Of a stretch of DNA of 64,000 nt, positions 13,101-23,260 are shown in pieces. Both the position numbers and the translations under genes were made by a program. Positions within the stretch are counted from its first letter, which is position 1. Each line of letters starts with the position of its first letter. The stretch is from assembly GCA_022829145.1 (NCBI GenBank), contig CM040755.1, positions 20,657,563 through 20,721,562 of the forward strand, given 5' to 3'. Below the pieces are notes generated by a model. The model was not told where the DNA came from and did no database searches. It was given only the letters and a program-made list of their open reading frames with translations. Source of the DNA: Albula goreensis. Taxonomy: Eukaryota > Chordata > Actinopteri > Albuliformes > Albulidae.

Positions 13101-16100
13101 CACCTGCCCACCCTTTTCCCTACATATCTTTTTCCTGTTGTTTATAATGATGTCACACAGTAAATATTTGAGCCTCATTTCCTAGAATTTAAAACTTATC
13201 ATCAGCGATTCCCTTTTTCTAATTATTTGGCTTAAGTAACTGTATTGTTGCTGCACACAATAAAGTATCTTTCCATCTGAGAATTCTCGCTCTTGAACCT
13301 TTTCTCTGCAGTTTCAGGTTGCAGAGGATAGCTGTGGTGCATCCTCTCTGACTGCGTTTTGTTCTCTGTGCTGCAGATGAATCCAGTCTGAAGATGAACA
13401 GTGTGGATCACATCCCACAGACACTGCCCAGCCACAGTCTCTCTCCCCGTGAGGCCCAGGCTGCCAGCCAGCATGGAGCCGACATGCTGAAACTTGACCC
13501 CAGAGATACCTTCTACAGCCGTGAGTGCCGTCCGGCTATCTGTCCTGGCCTACTACAGCTGTGTGTTCAGTCTGTTTGTCTGTTTATCCCTTCTGTTTGT
13601 ATGTCTGTCTCCCTTTGACAGTAGAGTCATGTTATTCTGTCTTTATACAAACCTATTCTACAACTATATGTGCTGTCTGTCTGATTGTCCTTTCTATCTT
13701 TATATCCATCTCTCAGCCTTTTTCCTTTCTACAGCCTCTGTATACCCATCTACAAGTATATATTTGAGGAATTGTTTAAATAATAGAGTATTAAAGATGA
13801 GAGGAGCTCACTTGAGTTTGGAGCTGTAATCTAACCTCTCCCCCTCCTTTCACTCCCACTTTTAGGAGCACCGATGATCGAACCATCGCACCTGGAGAAC
13901 GTCCTTCCCTCCTGCAACTATGCCCCGACATATGTGGTGAAGGACTTCCCCATTGCCCGCTACCAGGGTCTACAGTTTGTGAGTCACCTTGTGATAGCTC
14001 TCAGCCATCTGTCATCACAGCATGGGTATAGGCATACACATGTATGTACTTCATGTACATGTACAAGTGTGTGTGAATGTATGAGTATGTGTCATTCACA
14101 TGCTTGTGTGTATGGGGAGGGAGTGAAATGGTAGGCAAAATACCATAAACATGGAATGTACTTGTTGTTTTTGTGAGTTGTATAATAATCAAAGAAGGAA
14201 TGAAGCTGATTTGAAGTGAAGGGTTGTCTTACTACTTATCCACTTCTAGATAAGAGCACCTGCAAATTCCTATAATGGAATGTGTGTACCTATAATGGAA
14301 AGTTACTAAAAGTCCAATATTATGTCCACCCTGTGTGTATATTCTGGATTTTCTTTGGTGGAAATGCATGGAAACATATTGGAATATATATAAAAATAAT
14401 AATTGATTAATTATACAAATGTTGTTAATACTAATTTTGCCCACTGAAAGCAATTAGAATTATTGTCTCTGTGTCTTATTACATTGTTCAGTATTATTTA
14501 TAAATATAAACAATAATAATTAGTATTCCTCTATGTAACCTCTATTTGTCTATGTTCTTCAGTCCTTTGAGTATTGCTGTGGGTTTTGAAAAAGTATAGA
14601 TATATAAATTTACTCAATAAAAGGTGTGACGTTTATAACATGTACACCTTGCCAGACCAAAATGTCATGTAAATAGTTGGCAGAAATATGTCACTTAATG
14701 AAAACATTTGCATTCACAGGCTTGAAACTCTTGTCTGAATAGAAAACTGAGAATTACATGAGTTCTTTCTTAAAACATTTTTACTAATTCCTCATTGTAA
14801 GAAGCTACATGAAATAACATACCTTATATACATGAATTCTCTGAGAGCATGAAGAAATGCTTTTCAGCTCTAACAGGATGGTAAGTCTAAGCCTCTTGGT
14901 GTTTTCGTAAGATAAGGAAAGAGTCCTGTAGATAGCAGAATGCAATCAGACAATTTATATTGCCCTCACCCACAGTTCAGCTTCCTATCTGCTCTCCAAA
15001 CTGAGGTGGTGTTGCCCTCTTTTGCCCAGTGCCTATCATTACAACAAGCATTGTGTAATGTCTTCACTCTTTGTCAGTATTTCATTTTCATCATAGCCAT
15101 TTTGTGCTTGTGTTTACATTTACTGATTCTCAATGTTATTTTTTTAGCATTATGCTACTTTACCTTTCATACATACAGTAAAGGACTGTTCAGGTCAGTG
15201 TTGAAATGTTGTGTGCCCTATCTGTCAGGCTTATGCTGCACTGCATCCTCTCTTTATCACACACAGGTGTACCTGTCATTTGTTTACCCTAATGACTTCA
15301 CCCGACTTACCCACATGGAGAGAGAGAACAAGTGCTTCTACAGAGAGTCACCAATATATCTAGAGAAGTAAGGACTTCTTAATACTTGTAGCAAAATGCA
15401 GTCAGTTATACAGGTACAGGAAGAATTCTTATTCATTTGAAATGGCCTAATTGCTTGAGGTTTGGCAAAATGTTTCACTGGTTTACAATGCTCAATACAA
15501 AGTTCTGTTCAATCCAATTAAATTAGTCACTGAAACACCAGTGAATTGGAGTGATACCATGTCACCTGTACTCTATCCATTTCACCTATTATTCTCTTAG
15601 TTCTGCCCTTCCTTGGTCCTCATTTGTCAGGTTTGGTTTCTACAAATACATGAAGATGGATGATGAAGAGGATGAGAGGTCCCTGTTCTTCCCCAATGTG
15701 GATGGTGTGTATTCCTTAATCAGAAGGTTTAGATGGAGGGTCAGCACAGTTCAGTATTCAGACCTCAGCGCTGCATTATTTCTGCTTCATTCTCCAACTA
15801 ACCCCTCCCCCCCACCCTGCCCAGCAACCAATGAATAAATGAATACACCCTGCCACCTGAAAGCTTCAGAGGAGAGTCAGGCAACAATTAGAGAAGACAG
15901 CTGGTAGTTGCTATTGACATGGTGAGTCATTAATGTTGCTAAAAAAATCTCTTTGTTTTCAAGATTTTTTGGAGGAAGACCAAGAGGAGGATCCTGAGGA
16001 TGAAGCATTAGCAGTGGTTACCCAGCCTGACAGCAATAGAGGCAATGACAGCCAGACTAGCCATGCTCCTATGGTGTCCCATAGACCCACCCCCAAGACC

Positions 16101-19100
16101 AGCTGGGAGGGAAAGAGGGAGAAGGAGGAGGGGAGAGAGGGGGTCAGCAGGAACCTCCCAGAACCCCAGAATCACACTGCAGATGCACAGGATAGAGAAC
16201 CAAGTGCAACTGGTTTCCACCTGCTTGGCACTGCCCACACCCGCATTCTGACATGGATCCGCACCACCCCCAACCAGCTGAGCAGGAGAGGGGGTGCAGA
16301 GATGCCTCACAGACTCAGTAGATCCGCTCTGCTGTTCCCCCATAAGAGCTCATTTTCAGCATTGACCAATAGGGCAAAGCAGATCCTTGGCAACTCTGCA
16401 CATGCAGGCCACGGGCCTGGGGTTGCCCTGGGTGACCTGCAAATGGGCAAGGAGCAGAAGAAGGAAGAGAATAAAATCTACATAACAAGGCCCCGTCCAT
16501 CTGGCAGCAGGAGGGCTGCCTCCCCCCGCCAGCCCAGGGAGGTGTTCCCAGGGGTCTTCCTGTACCAGAGTGGCAAGACCACCAAATTGGTGAACCTGGG
16601 CACCAAGCGACGGGGGCCCAATGTTCTGCATGCCTCCCGACAGCTGTGGCCTAAGTCCCCTTTCAGGGTCAGCAGGGCCACCCCACGAATGGCAGGCACT
16701 AGGCCGAGGGCAGAGCTCGGGCGTCACCATCAGAGGAGGAAGGAGGAAAATCGGAGAGGAGAGCGGGACAATCCAGCCCTCCCCAGCAGAAGGGGAACAG
16801 TCACATCTCTGCCCAGCCAGGATGGCCTCCCAACATCCCAGCTGCCCAGTCCAACTGATCTGGGGCTCAACCCACCCACAGAGAGCAGGGTCACTTCCTT
16901 CATGAGGACCTCTGAGATTACTGACTCTCTGGGGCAGGAGGAGGCAGAGGAGGGGGGTGCAGAGGCGGAGGAGGAAGGCCTGTCGGACTACAGCTTTGAG
17001 GAGGCTGAGCCACGGCCTGGGTGGGCGGAGGATGCCATAAACTGGCAGCGCACCTTCACCGTAAACAGCATGGACTTCGAACTGCTGCGTTCTGACTGGA
17101 ATGACCTGCGCTGCAATGTGTCAGGGAACCTGCAGCTGGCTGAGAGTGAGGTGGTAGATGTGCTTGCCCAGTACATGGAGAAACTCAATGAGCGCAATGG
17201 CGGGTGAGGATGGACATGACTCATATTTTACACTCCAGAGCGAGCAAACAGCAAAGGAGTGGCAATCCGAGTGGTGGGAAAGAATGGGTATTGAGATATT
17301 TCACTAGCAAGAATGTGTATTTGAAAAGTGTTATCTGCTGGATAGGCTTTTATTCCTTCTTGATGCTCGTGTATTTACAGCATTGATCAGTTTTAGGCAA
17401 ATTAGGGAGGCCTTAAGCCACATTACTTAATTACATTGAAAGTGATGAACTGAATATCAAACAAAATATAATGCATTTTCTTATCTTGCTAATATGAAAA
17501 CTCCAAATGGGGAATTAGAATTTTTTCTTGTTGTGGTAATGGGTACAGCTACAGAGCCATAACCACTTCAGTCGTAAGAGACATTGTTGTAAACGGGGAA
17601 AGATTGCCAGATTTCCCTCTGATGGCATTTACACAGGAACACTTAAAGAAAGTTCTGATCACTCAATTTGTTCAGCTCCCTCTTACGGCTCAGCATCTCT
17701 TAAAGAGATAAGACATTGCAGGATCTAAGAGAATGGCATGTCCACTTTTGCCCCCGATATGAGAGCACTATTTTAAATTTTAACTGCGATCTTGCTCATA
17801 TAAAGATACTGAATGAGGAAATTAGGAATATCTTTGTCCTTGTTCTCAGCAGAGTAGATCTGTTGCATGATCATTGGCATTGGCTCAGGGCTGTTGCTGT
17901 ACAGAGCAATGTTTTGTTTTATTTGGGTGAGATAATCAGGCACCAGGCCCAGCAACTGGCTTGGGAAATGAGTCTCGATTTTAACGGCTTCCTCTTATAG
18001 CTCAGTATCTCTTAGGGAGATAAAACAGATTGCTGGATCTAACAGCGATAAGTTAGTTTGGCAGAATGACAGGCCTACTCTTGCCCCAAATACAAGAGCT
18101 GTACTACAGCTGTGCTACCCATAAAAGTCATTTACTCTGAAATGACATACTTGCTCATCCTCAGATATATCAGTTCAAATGACTTTTTTTTGCACTTCAT
18201 TGAAATGAGTCCATTTGTGTGGTTGTGGGGTGATTCTGGAGTGGGGAGATTGTGACGTGCTCTGGATGGGAACTGATGGCTAATGCAGTGGGTGGGGTGT
18301 CTAAGGATGCATGAGTCAACAGGGGAAGCACGTTGGATAGTAGAGCCTGAACCCAACATGCAAGTCAAATTCAGTCTGCTGTATGATGGAACCAATTATG
18401 TTTTTTTTTTACTTTTTCTCCCCATGTTTCTCTCTCTCTCTGTTTGTGTATGTCTGTGTATCTATCTCTTACTTCATCCCTCTCTCAGCATCTACACACT
18501 GCTGCGCATCATTAATGTAGAGAAGCGCAGGGACTCGGCTCGAGGGAGTCGTTACCTGGTGGAGCTGGAGCTGATGGAGCGAGGGAAACGGGTGGTGCGC
18601 CTCTCCGAGTACATCTACCTGCTGCTGCATGATGGCCATGCTGAGGAGAGTCTGGAGGATCTTGAGGGTGGACCCGCCACCTCCCCTCCCTCCTCCCGCC
18701 TCCGCTCCGTCTCCTCCCCCTCCACCCTTGTCACCCCCACAGGGTCTCCAGGCAATGCCGCGCCCCACCCCAGCATGCCCGCTGCCCCACCCATCGTCAC
18801 CACACCGGGGGGCACAGCCTATGCAAAGCCCCTGCTCTGCCAGCCCTCCATGCTGCGCTGGAGGCATGATGTCATGGTGCACTTTGTGGTGCCAGGTGTG
18901 TTGGGGACTGAGGGACACAATGGTTTGGTGCTGGGCTTACAGGTCCAGTTCCCCATCACCTCATAACCTGTTACCTGTAGGTCATATACTTACTATACTT
19001 ATACCTTGTTTTAAGCAATGTATCAACCAGAAAAGTACCTGTTTTTGAATAAATACAGTTTACTATAAGTTGTTATGTTATACAAGTACCTCTAATCAAG

Positions 19101-21844
19101 TTTGTTTCACATCAGTATTGTTCATAGAGTAGTTCTGTGAGACTGTGCTCTGATTCAGTGTTCTCATGCTGTGTCTTCCCAATGCAATTATTTTACAGCT
19201 CTCTTGAGTGCTTAATTAAATAATCAATCAATGTCTCCAACTGTTCAGAAGCTGAAGTTAATTTTAAATGCTACAATTAATCAATTTTAATGTTGTATTT
19301 TTCTGTTAAATAATCCTAGACTCAGCTTGAACAAAAGCTAACATGCACAGGGATTCTTAAGGGATGACTCCTTAATTGCTGCTGTCTGTAAACTTTCCAG
19401 GCAATCACACAGTACACATAACTTCCTGTAGGGGATTTTATGAAACCCTGTTACTGTGCCTTGGGTAACATCTGTATTCCTAAATCAAACCTGGTTCAGT
19501 ACCTAAACTGACACGTGTGTTCATAAATGAGGCCTGCTACAATATTTGATATGGCATCTCTGTTTTTAAATCAGTAATGCTTATAGTTTTGTTTAGATGT
19601 AGCCATGTGTTTGTACATGTCTATATTTATAAATACTTGAATTTAGTATCTGTTTACCTGTGTGTCCCTCCAGTGAAGAACCAGGCCCGCTGGGTCCAAC
19701 AATTCATCTCAGACATGGAGCTCCTCCACCATGAGACCAAGGATGAGAACTTCAGCATCATCATAGTAGACTTCCAGAGTGAAGACATGGATGTGGAGAA
19801 GGCCCTTAGGAACAGCCAGGTGCCCAGGTGAGTCCCTCTCAGTGACAGCTATCAGAGAAGTTATCTGCTCATGTACTGGTACAGCAAAAAATGTATAGCA
19901 TTTACACTTTTAGCCATGTATTTGTGATTATTCACAAGCCCCATGGCTGAACCCAGACTCCCTGTAAATATGTATTGGATGTGTATGTGTATGTGAATGT
20001 GTCATGGCAGGTATGAGTACCTGAGACGTGAGGGTAATTTTGAGCGCTCAGCTGGACTCCAAATGGGTGTGGACACCATTGAGGTGAGCAAGGACAAGCC
20101 TCTCTTCTGCTGTTACTGCTGCCACTTAACCAAAACACATAGCAGATCTCAATGCATTCATTTTCTCCAGTCTTGGGAGACTTAAAAGAAATACCTAACC
20201 TGTCTGTCTTTGCATGGCAGAGTTAATTATATCAAAAGTCTCATTAATTACAATACGACTACAGCCACATTTCCTTCGCTTTCCAGGGCTTAGATATGTG
20301 GACATGGTGTCTTGATTATAGAATAGGCCTATTCAATTGCCAACCCGTGGATGAAGTTAAGCTTGCATATAAGTTCAGACGGGCTCTTCTACATACATAC
20401 ATACATACAATAGCCCAGCTCACATCTCCTAGCTTTGTTATTTCCTATTGTTTCATTTCACGGCAAATGTAATATTGAATTTATATCATTGTGATATATA
20501 TCTGTTAAATATAGAAATGAACATGTGCATGTTTTTGTGTGTCTTTCAGGACAGTCGCAGTATTGTGTTTCTCTGTGACCTGCACATTCACTTTCCCCTC
20601 AACATCTTGGAGAGCATCAGGAAGCATTGTGTGGAGGGGCGGCTGGCCTTTGCCCCCATTGTCATGAGGCTGAGCTGTGGCAGCTCCCCAAGAGAACCTG
20701 ATGGTAACACACTGCACATCATATACACATAACACATGCTCTAAAATACTGTGCCCTCCATAACATTTGGGACAAAGACACATTTTTTTTCTTGATTTGG
20801 GTCTGTAGTTCAAAATTTTAGATCTGTAAACAGACAAGTCACTTGTGGTTAAAGTGCAGATTCTCTGGCTTTTTTCCGGGTACATACATTTGGGTTTCAC
20901 CATATAAAAATTACAGCACTGTATGCATGATACTGTATACAGCACAGGAATGGACATACAATGTAGACACACTACACACCCTCAGCATCTGATATAAACA
21001 CTTCACATTTTCTATACACACTCTGACACATTCAAACAGACATTGCTCAAATGCTGTATACATACATACGCAATACATACGCATTTTACTCACTGTATAC
21101 TACACACAGTATATAAACAATAACACACACTCTATTACATATACTCAGATACTATTCACATATGTAATATACTGTCTATGACGTACACATGCATGCACAC
21201 ATGCACTCAATGTCATATAAAAAGCTGAGAGGCTAGTCTTGAGTTAAGCCGTGGTTAAGCATGAATTAAACTATCAGATCCAAAGAGTTTTGAAGCTGAT
21301 GTTAATTTCCTGTGCTTTTCTCTCTCCCTGCTTTCTCTAGGGTACTGGGAAGTAAATGGCTTTGGCTTGTTTGGTATTTACAAGTCAGATTTTGACATGG
21401 TTGGGGGCATGAACACAGAAGAATTCAAGGACCGCTGGGGAGGAGAGGACTGGGAGCTGCTGGACAGGTAACAACTGGACAACTGTCTAACTGGACAGCT
21501 ACTGGGCTGGACACAAAGCAAAGACGGACCTAGGTATGGCTGCTGTGAAAGCAGAGAGACACTAACTATGGTCCAACTGAACAGAGGAGCCAAACTACAG
21601 GTCCCTTAAAAACAGGGAGGGACCTTAGTATGGGTACCGAAATAAACAGAGAGGAACCAAAGTGTATGTACAGGAATTTGGATGGCATTGCTGTTTTGTT
21701 CTTATTCTCTGTTATATCCTCCTCTGCAGAGTTCTTCAGCATGGTCTGGAGGTGGAACGACTCAGATTGCGAAACTTCTTCCACTACTACCACTCCAAGC
21801 GTGGCATGTGGAACACACAAATGAAGAGACACCCTAAAGGATAG
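1011..21844 (+). CDS. b4galnt4: b4galnt4, 3' part (17 exons): beta-1,4-N-acetylgalactosaminyltransferase 4
   Basis: A type II Golgi membrane enzyme of the B4GALNT3/4 family, which transfers GalNAc in beta-1,4 linkage to GlcNAc-terminated glycans (LacdiNAc synthesis). Exons: 1011-1106, 1637-1727, 1999-2099, 4484-4551, 8414-8492, 11919-11985, 13377-13520, 13866-13978, 15267-15367, 15631-15704, 15964-17203, 18489-18895, 19674-19827, 20011-20083, 20550-20703, 21341-21467, 21730-21844. All junctions are GT/AG and phases match, giving 1067 residues plus TAG with no internal stop. In order: a PA14-like module (about residues 1-170), a conserved stretch to about 310, a long low-complexity charged exon (312-724), then the CHGN-type glycosyltransferase domain (about 725-1050) with CDLHIHFP and [11 protein letters not shown]. 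Cytosolic tail, membrane anchor and stem start lie left of the window. The wording of the PA14 and catalytic exons is closer to B4GALNT4 than B4GALNT3 as I recall them; the paralogue copy (a or b) is unresolved. Confidence 0.93.
1637..1727 (+). CDS. b4galnt4: b4galnt4 exon, PA14 module start
   Basis: Encodes [19 protein letters not shown] and FIHPYRD, the first strand of the PA14-like beta-barrel. Acceptor TTACAG, donor GTAAGA. Starts in phase 0 and leaves one base for the next exon. Confidence 0.93.
1999..2099 (+). CDS. b4galnt4: b4galnt4 exon, PA14 module
   Basis: Encodes [20 protein letters not shown], the core PA14 motif, followed by [10 protein letters not shown]. Acceptor TTCCAG, donor GTAAGT. 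It completes the Gly codon from the previous exon and ends in phase 0. Confidence 0.94.
2100..4483 (+). other. b4galnt4 intron with transposon scrap
   Basis: Non-coding. Apart from the repeat remnant at 2354-2520 and a short GCAT/CA stretch at 3302-3334, nothing is recognised. Short ORFs on both strands have no family resemblance. Confidence 0.6.
2354..2520 (+). repeat. DNA-transposon remnant (teleost interspersed repeat)
   Basis: Begins ACAGTGCCCTCAAAAAGTAT, the terminal motif of a DNA-transposon family abundant in teleost genomes, and continues with diverged internal sequence (CATGGTATTTACAT). No second terminus was found, so it looks truncated. Family name uncertain; recognition is from memory. 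Confidence 0.45.
4484..4551 (+). CDS. b4galnt4: b4galnt4 exon, PA14 module
   Basis: Reads [20 protein letters not shown], matching the family's [10 protein letters not shown] segment. Acceptor TTCTAG, donor GTAAGT. Too short to stand out as an ORF; recognised by similarity. Ends with two bases of a split codon. Confidence 0.9.
4885..4940 (+). repeat. SINE-like 3' tail
   Basis: Reads TGTAAGTGACTCTGGATAAG then AGTGTCAGCTAA, a diverged copy of the 3' tail shared by several teleost SINEs (canonically GTCGCTCTGGATAAGAGCGT), followed by an AAAT-type end. The tRNA-like head was not recognised. Confidence 0.6.
5384..5431 (+). repeat. G-tract cluster with quadruplex potential
   Basis: Four G runs on the + strand (12 at 5384-5395, 6 at 5399-5404, 5 at 5416-5420, 4 at 5428-5431) separated by short loops, inside a b4galnt4 intron. 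Confidence 0.6.
7243..7320 (+). repeat. GT-rich imperfect microsatellite
   Basis: Interrupted GT/TTTGTG/CATG repeats in the intron upstream of 8414; directly visible. Confidence 0.7.
8414..8492 (+). CDS. b4galnt4: b4galnt4 exon with two in-frame acceptors
   Basis: Encodes [20 protein letters not shown], a strongly conserved PA14-module segment. Two acceptors are possible: TTTATAG before 8414 and TCTTCCAG before 8429. They differ by 15 bases and keep the same frame. The upstream site is chosen because it adds residues like the Ser-Arg lead-in of mammalian B4GALNT4. Donor GTAAGT. Confidence 0.88.
8493..11918 (+). other. b4galnt4 intron
   Basis: A 3.4-kb AT-rich intron. The only clear structure is the hairpin cluster at 10777-10858. 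No coding similarity seen. Confidence 0.6.
10777..10858. repeat. AT-rich inverted repeat with perfect 23-bp arms
   Basis: 10810-10832 and 10836-10858 are exact reverse complements around a 3-base loop (ATC). A third, direct partial copy of the second arm precedes them (10777-10797). It may be a collapsed miniature transposon or a replication-generated palindrome. Confidence 0.8.
11919..11985 (+). CDS. b4galnt4: b4galnt4 exon, end of PA14 module
   Basis: Reads [20 protein letters not shown] and then YT, continuing EVG from the previous exon to give the conserved GWR-FLPGLK motif. Acceptor CTCTACAG; the donor GTTAGT is weaker than the others. Confidence 0.92.
11986..13376 (+). other. b4galnt4 intron
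   Basis: A 1.4-kb intron. Nothing recognised beyond splice signals; short ORFs are not supported. Confidence 0.55.
13377..13520 (+). CDS. b4galnt4: b4galnt4 exon
   Basis: Starts [15 protein letters not shown] and ends [15 protein letters not shown], the linker after the PA14 module in B4GALNT4. Acceptor GCTGCAG, donor GTGAGT; the last base completes an Arg codon with the next exon. Confidence 0.9.
13866..13978 (+). CDS. b4galnt4: b4galnt4 exon
   Basis: Encodes [20 protein letters not shown] and then IARYQGLQF, close to the family consensus. Acceptor TTTTAG, donor GTGAGT, ending in phase 0. Confidence 0.93.
13979..15266 (+). other. b4galnt4 intron
   Basis: A 1.3-kb AT-rich intron. The 143-codon ORF from 14940 is mostly intron sequence that happens to stay open into the real exon at 15267. 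Confidence 0.55.
15267..15367 (+). CDS. b4galnt4: b4galnt4 exon
   Basis: Encodes [20 protein letters not shown] and [12 protein letters not shown], very close to B4GALNT4. Acceptor CACACAG, donor GTAAGG. Two bases of a split codon are carried over. Confidence 0.94.
15631..15704 (+). CDS. b4galnt4: b4galnt4 exon
   Basis: Reads [20 protein letters not shown] then [14 protein letters not shown] is a B4GALNT4 signature that opens the acidic linker. Acceptor TTTGTCAG; the donor GTGTGT is weak, but the phase fits the next exon. Confidence 0.9.
15964..17203 (+). CDS. b4galnt4: b4galnt4 large low-complexity exon
   Basis: A 1240-base exon with an uninterrupted frame. It starts acidic ([15 protein letters not shown]), runs through a Pro/Arg/Ser-rich, probably disordered stretch containing [14 protein letters not shown], turns acidic again ([14 protein letters not shown]), and ends with the conserved [20 protein letters not shown] and the [12 protein letters not shown] segment that opens the catalytic region. 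The middle is hardly conserved in the family; only the PGVFL patch and the two ends are. Donor GTGAGG at 17204. Overlapping ORFs on both strands are shadows of its GC-rich composition. Confidence 0.93.
17204..18488 (+). other. b4galnt4 intron with duplicated block
   Basis: A 1.3-kb intron containing two diverged copies of a roughly 100-base block (17674-17770 and 17986-18102) and a pyrimidine-rich tract before the acceptor. Confidence 0.6.
17674..18102 (+). repeat. diverged direct duplication, copies about 313 bp apart
   Basis: Copy 1 (17674-17770) and copy 2 (17986-18102) share CCTCTTA, GCTCAG.ATCTCTTA, GAGATAA, TTGC.GGATCTAA and CTTTTGCCCC-type words in the same order with small indels. 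Not recognised as a known repeat. Confidence 0.6.
18489..18895 (+). CDS. b4galnt4: b4galnt4 exon, start of glycosyltransferase domain
   Basis: Encodes [20 protein letters not shown], then [10 protein letters not shown] and [11 protein letters not shown] Ser/Pro-rich loop (about 45 residues around 18660-18830) follows, then [12 protein letters not shown]. The loop has the least conserved sequence of the exon. Acceptor TCTCTCAG, donor GTGTGT. Confidence 0.93.
18896..19673 (+). other. b4galnt4 intron
   Basis: A 778-base intron; nothing recognised in it. Confidence 0.55.
19674..19827 (+). CDS. b4galnt4: b4galnt4 exon, glycosyltransferase domain
   Basis: Encodes [20 protein letters not shown] and [20 protein letters not shown], a GT-A-like nucleotide-sugar binding core. 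Acceptor CCTCCAG, donor GTGAGT. Confidence 0.95.
20011..20083 (+). CDS. b4galnt4: b4galnt4 exon, glycosyltransferase domain
   Basis: Reads [20 protein letters not shown] then DTIE; the NFxRSAGLQ-GVD motif is typical of CHGN-family transferases. Acceptor ATGGCAG, donor GTGAGC, ending in phase 0. Confidence 0.94.
20084..20549 (+). other. b4galnt4 intron
   Basis: A 466-base intron with a short CATA repeat near 20392-20409; otherwise featureless. Confidence 0.55.
20550..20703 (+). CDS. b4galnt4: b4galnt4 exon with DxH metal-binding motif
   Basis: Encodes [20 protein letters not shown] and [22 protein letters not shown] occupies the place of the DxD metal/nucleotide-sugar motif in this family. 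Acceptor TCTTTCAG, donor GTAACA. Confidence 0.95.
20747..20940 (+). repeat. DNA-transposon remnant in b4galnt4 intron
   Basis: Reads TGCCCTCCATAACATTTGGG then ACAAAGACACATTTTTTTTC, with GGTTTCACCATATA and ATTACAGCACT further on. I recall this as one end of a DNA-transposon family widespread in teleosts (canonical start TGCCCTCCATAATGTTTGGG). Only one end is present. The rest of the 637-base intron (20704-21340) is unremarkable ACATAC-rich sequence. Confidence 0.6.
21341..21467 (+). CDS. b4galnt4: b4galnt4 exon, acceptor-site region
   Basis: Reads [19 protein letters not shown] and [31 protein letters not shown] is the strongest signature of beta-1,4-GalNAc/Gal transferases of this fold. Acceptor TTCTCTAG, donor GTAACA. 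Confidence 0.96.
21730..21844 (+). CDS. b4galnt4: b4galnt4 last coding exon
   Basis: Encodes [20 protein letters not shown] then [17 protein letters not shown] and TAG at 21842-21844. The C-terminus after RGMW is short and basic, as in the family. Acceptor CTCTGCAG. Confidence 0.95.
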
Positions 21845-23260
21845 CACTGCCCCCCAACTCCCAGATGAAATCCAGTCCAGACACTGAGTCAGTGTGGGAC
21901 AGGCATCCTACAACAATGGCTCTATCCATTCCAAGGACACCTGCTGCCTTTAGTGGGACAGGGAGGCTTAGTGTGGCTGGCCACAGTCTTTCCAGTCACT
22001 GTCCTTCCACTCTGCTCAAATTAGAGACAGCTCTGTAAGCAGGCAGGCTGTTTTAAATGTCTCAATTTAGCAAGAAGGAAATTTCAAACAGCTCTCAATT
22101 TAGCAGGGTGTTTTAAGGGTGTTTAATAAATCTTTAATATGTAATCCACAGATCTTTGATAAAATACCCAATTATGTCAAAACAGATAAAAAAATATATA
22201 ATAGTGTTGGATGCTGCATCTGGAGTGTAGACAGCAAGGGGCCATGTTTATTTGATTGTATGACTTTGGTTAGTGTCCTGGGGGATGGCTCTGTACATGT
22301 TTCCATCACATTAAAAGCAAACTGTTCCGGTGCAGCTTTAGAGACAGGAGTGTGTTAATATGTGTAAACTGTGTGACAGTCACTGGTGCTTTGTTATTAC
22401 AGTGCCTCATTGTATAGAGTCTGTCTTGGCCTTTGACCTACATGTTGTATCTCTCTCTCTTTCTCTCTCACAATGGTGAGGATTGCAATGATGTCTTGGG
22501 GTATGCTACCCTTATAAAGTTAAGAGAGACTGGGAGAGTCCCAGGGTCTTTGGTTGTTATTGCTGTATCCAAGACGTTTTTTAATTTGCAGTTGAACAGG
22601 CTCCTTCAGAAATGATGCAGATGTACAGGTAAACAGCAGGTGATGCTGTGAACCTGGTGGCCAGACAGAAATGATGCTGTGCAATTGACTGGCTGACAGA
22701 AATGATTCAGTATTCCTGACTAGCGGTTTTTAAGGAGATTTCCACAGTGTGTCTTTAGCTGATGTCTGTCAGGGGAGAGAAATTATTTAACCAATACCTT
22801 AATAGTTTAAATTATCCTTATTTAATGAGCCACTGTTCTGTGGCTGAAAGATAACAAGCCATGATTTGCATATGGGACACTGATATCTCATTAGAGGTAC
22901 CTGATGGTGTGGTGCTGAAAGTATTATTCATGTTCCTCAGTGCATAATAGATGGGAGCAAATTCTGAAATGATTGCACTGAATGTGTATACAGAAATACA
23001 ATTCATATATCCATATTATTGAGTAAGATTCTCTTCCACCTGTCATTCCCCAGAAGGGTGTACACATTCTTTATCTGTTGCTCTGGATTTGCTTATTTAC
23101 AACAGAGTAAATGCGAATAAAGAAGAAAGACTGGATATATTGTACATTACAAGGATAATTTCTGTGAAATTGTTTTGTAGATGGTTTAACGAATGTAATG
23201 TATTTCGGTTTATGATTTTATTTTTTTTTTCTAGAAATAAAATTTTAATCTAAAGTCTGA
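21845..23260 (+). other. b4galnt4: b4galnt4 3' UTR
   Basis: Non-coding sequence after the stop. AATAAA occurs at 22125-22130, 23116-23121 and 23236-23241. The last lies in AATAAAATTT after a T-rich stretch and is followed within about 30 bases by T-rich sequence (around 23270), the usual downstream element, so it is the preferred end. The earlier signals could give shorter isoforms. The exact cleavage site is inferred. Confidence 0.6.
23236..23241 (+). terminator. b4galnt4: polyadenylation signal of b4galnt4
   Basis: A canonical AATAAA with T-rich sequence 30-45 bases downstream. It is the last of three candidates before the abtb2 remnant begins at 23644. Confidence 0.6.

Noticed and set aside
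14940..15371. 143-codon ORF as a separate gene
   Set aside because: Only its last third is real coding sequence (b4galnt4 exon from 15267); the rest is open intron sequence before the acceptor.
16356..16730. Minus-strand ORFs of 60-124 codons opposite the large b4galnt4 exon
   Set aside because: They lie entirely within a conserved-frame + strand exon of high GC content and have no recognisable domains; shadows.
18469..18918. 149-codon minus-strand ORF
   Set aside because: Antisense of the b4galnt4 exon at 18489-18895; Gly-rich artefact of the Pro/Ser-rich loop.
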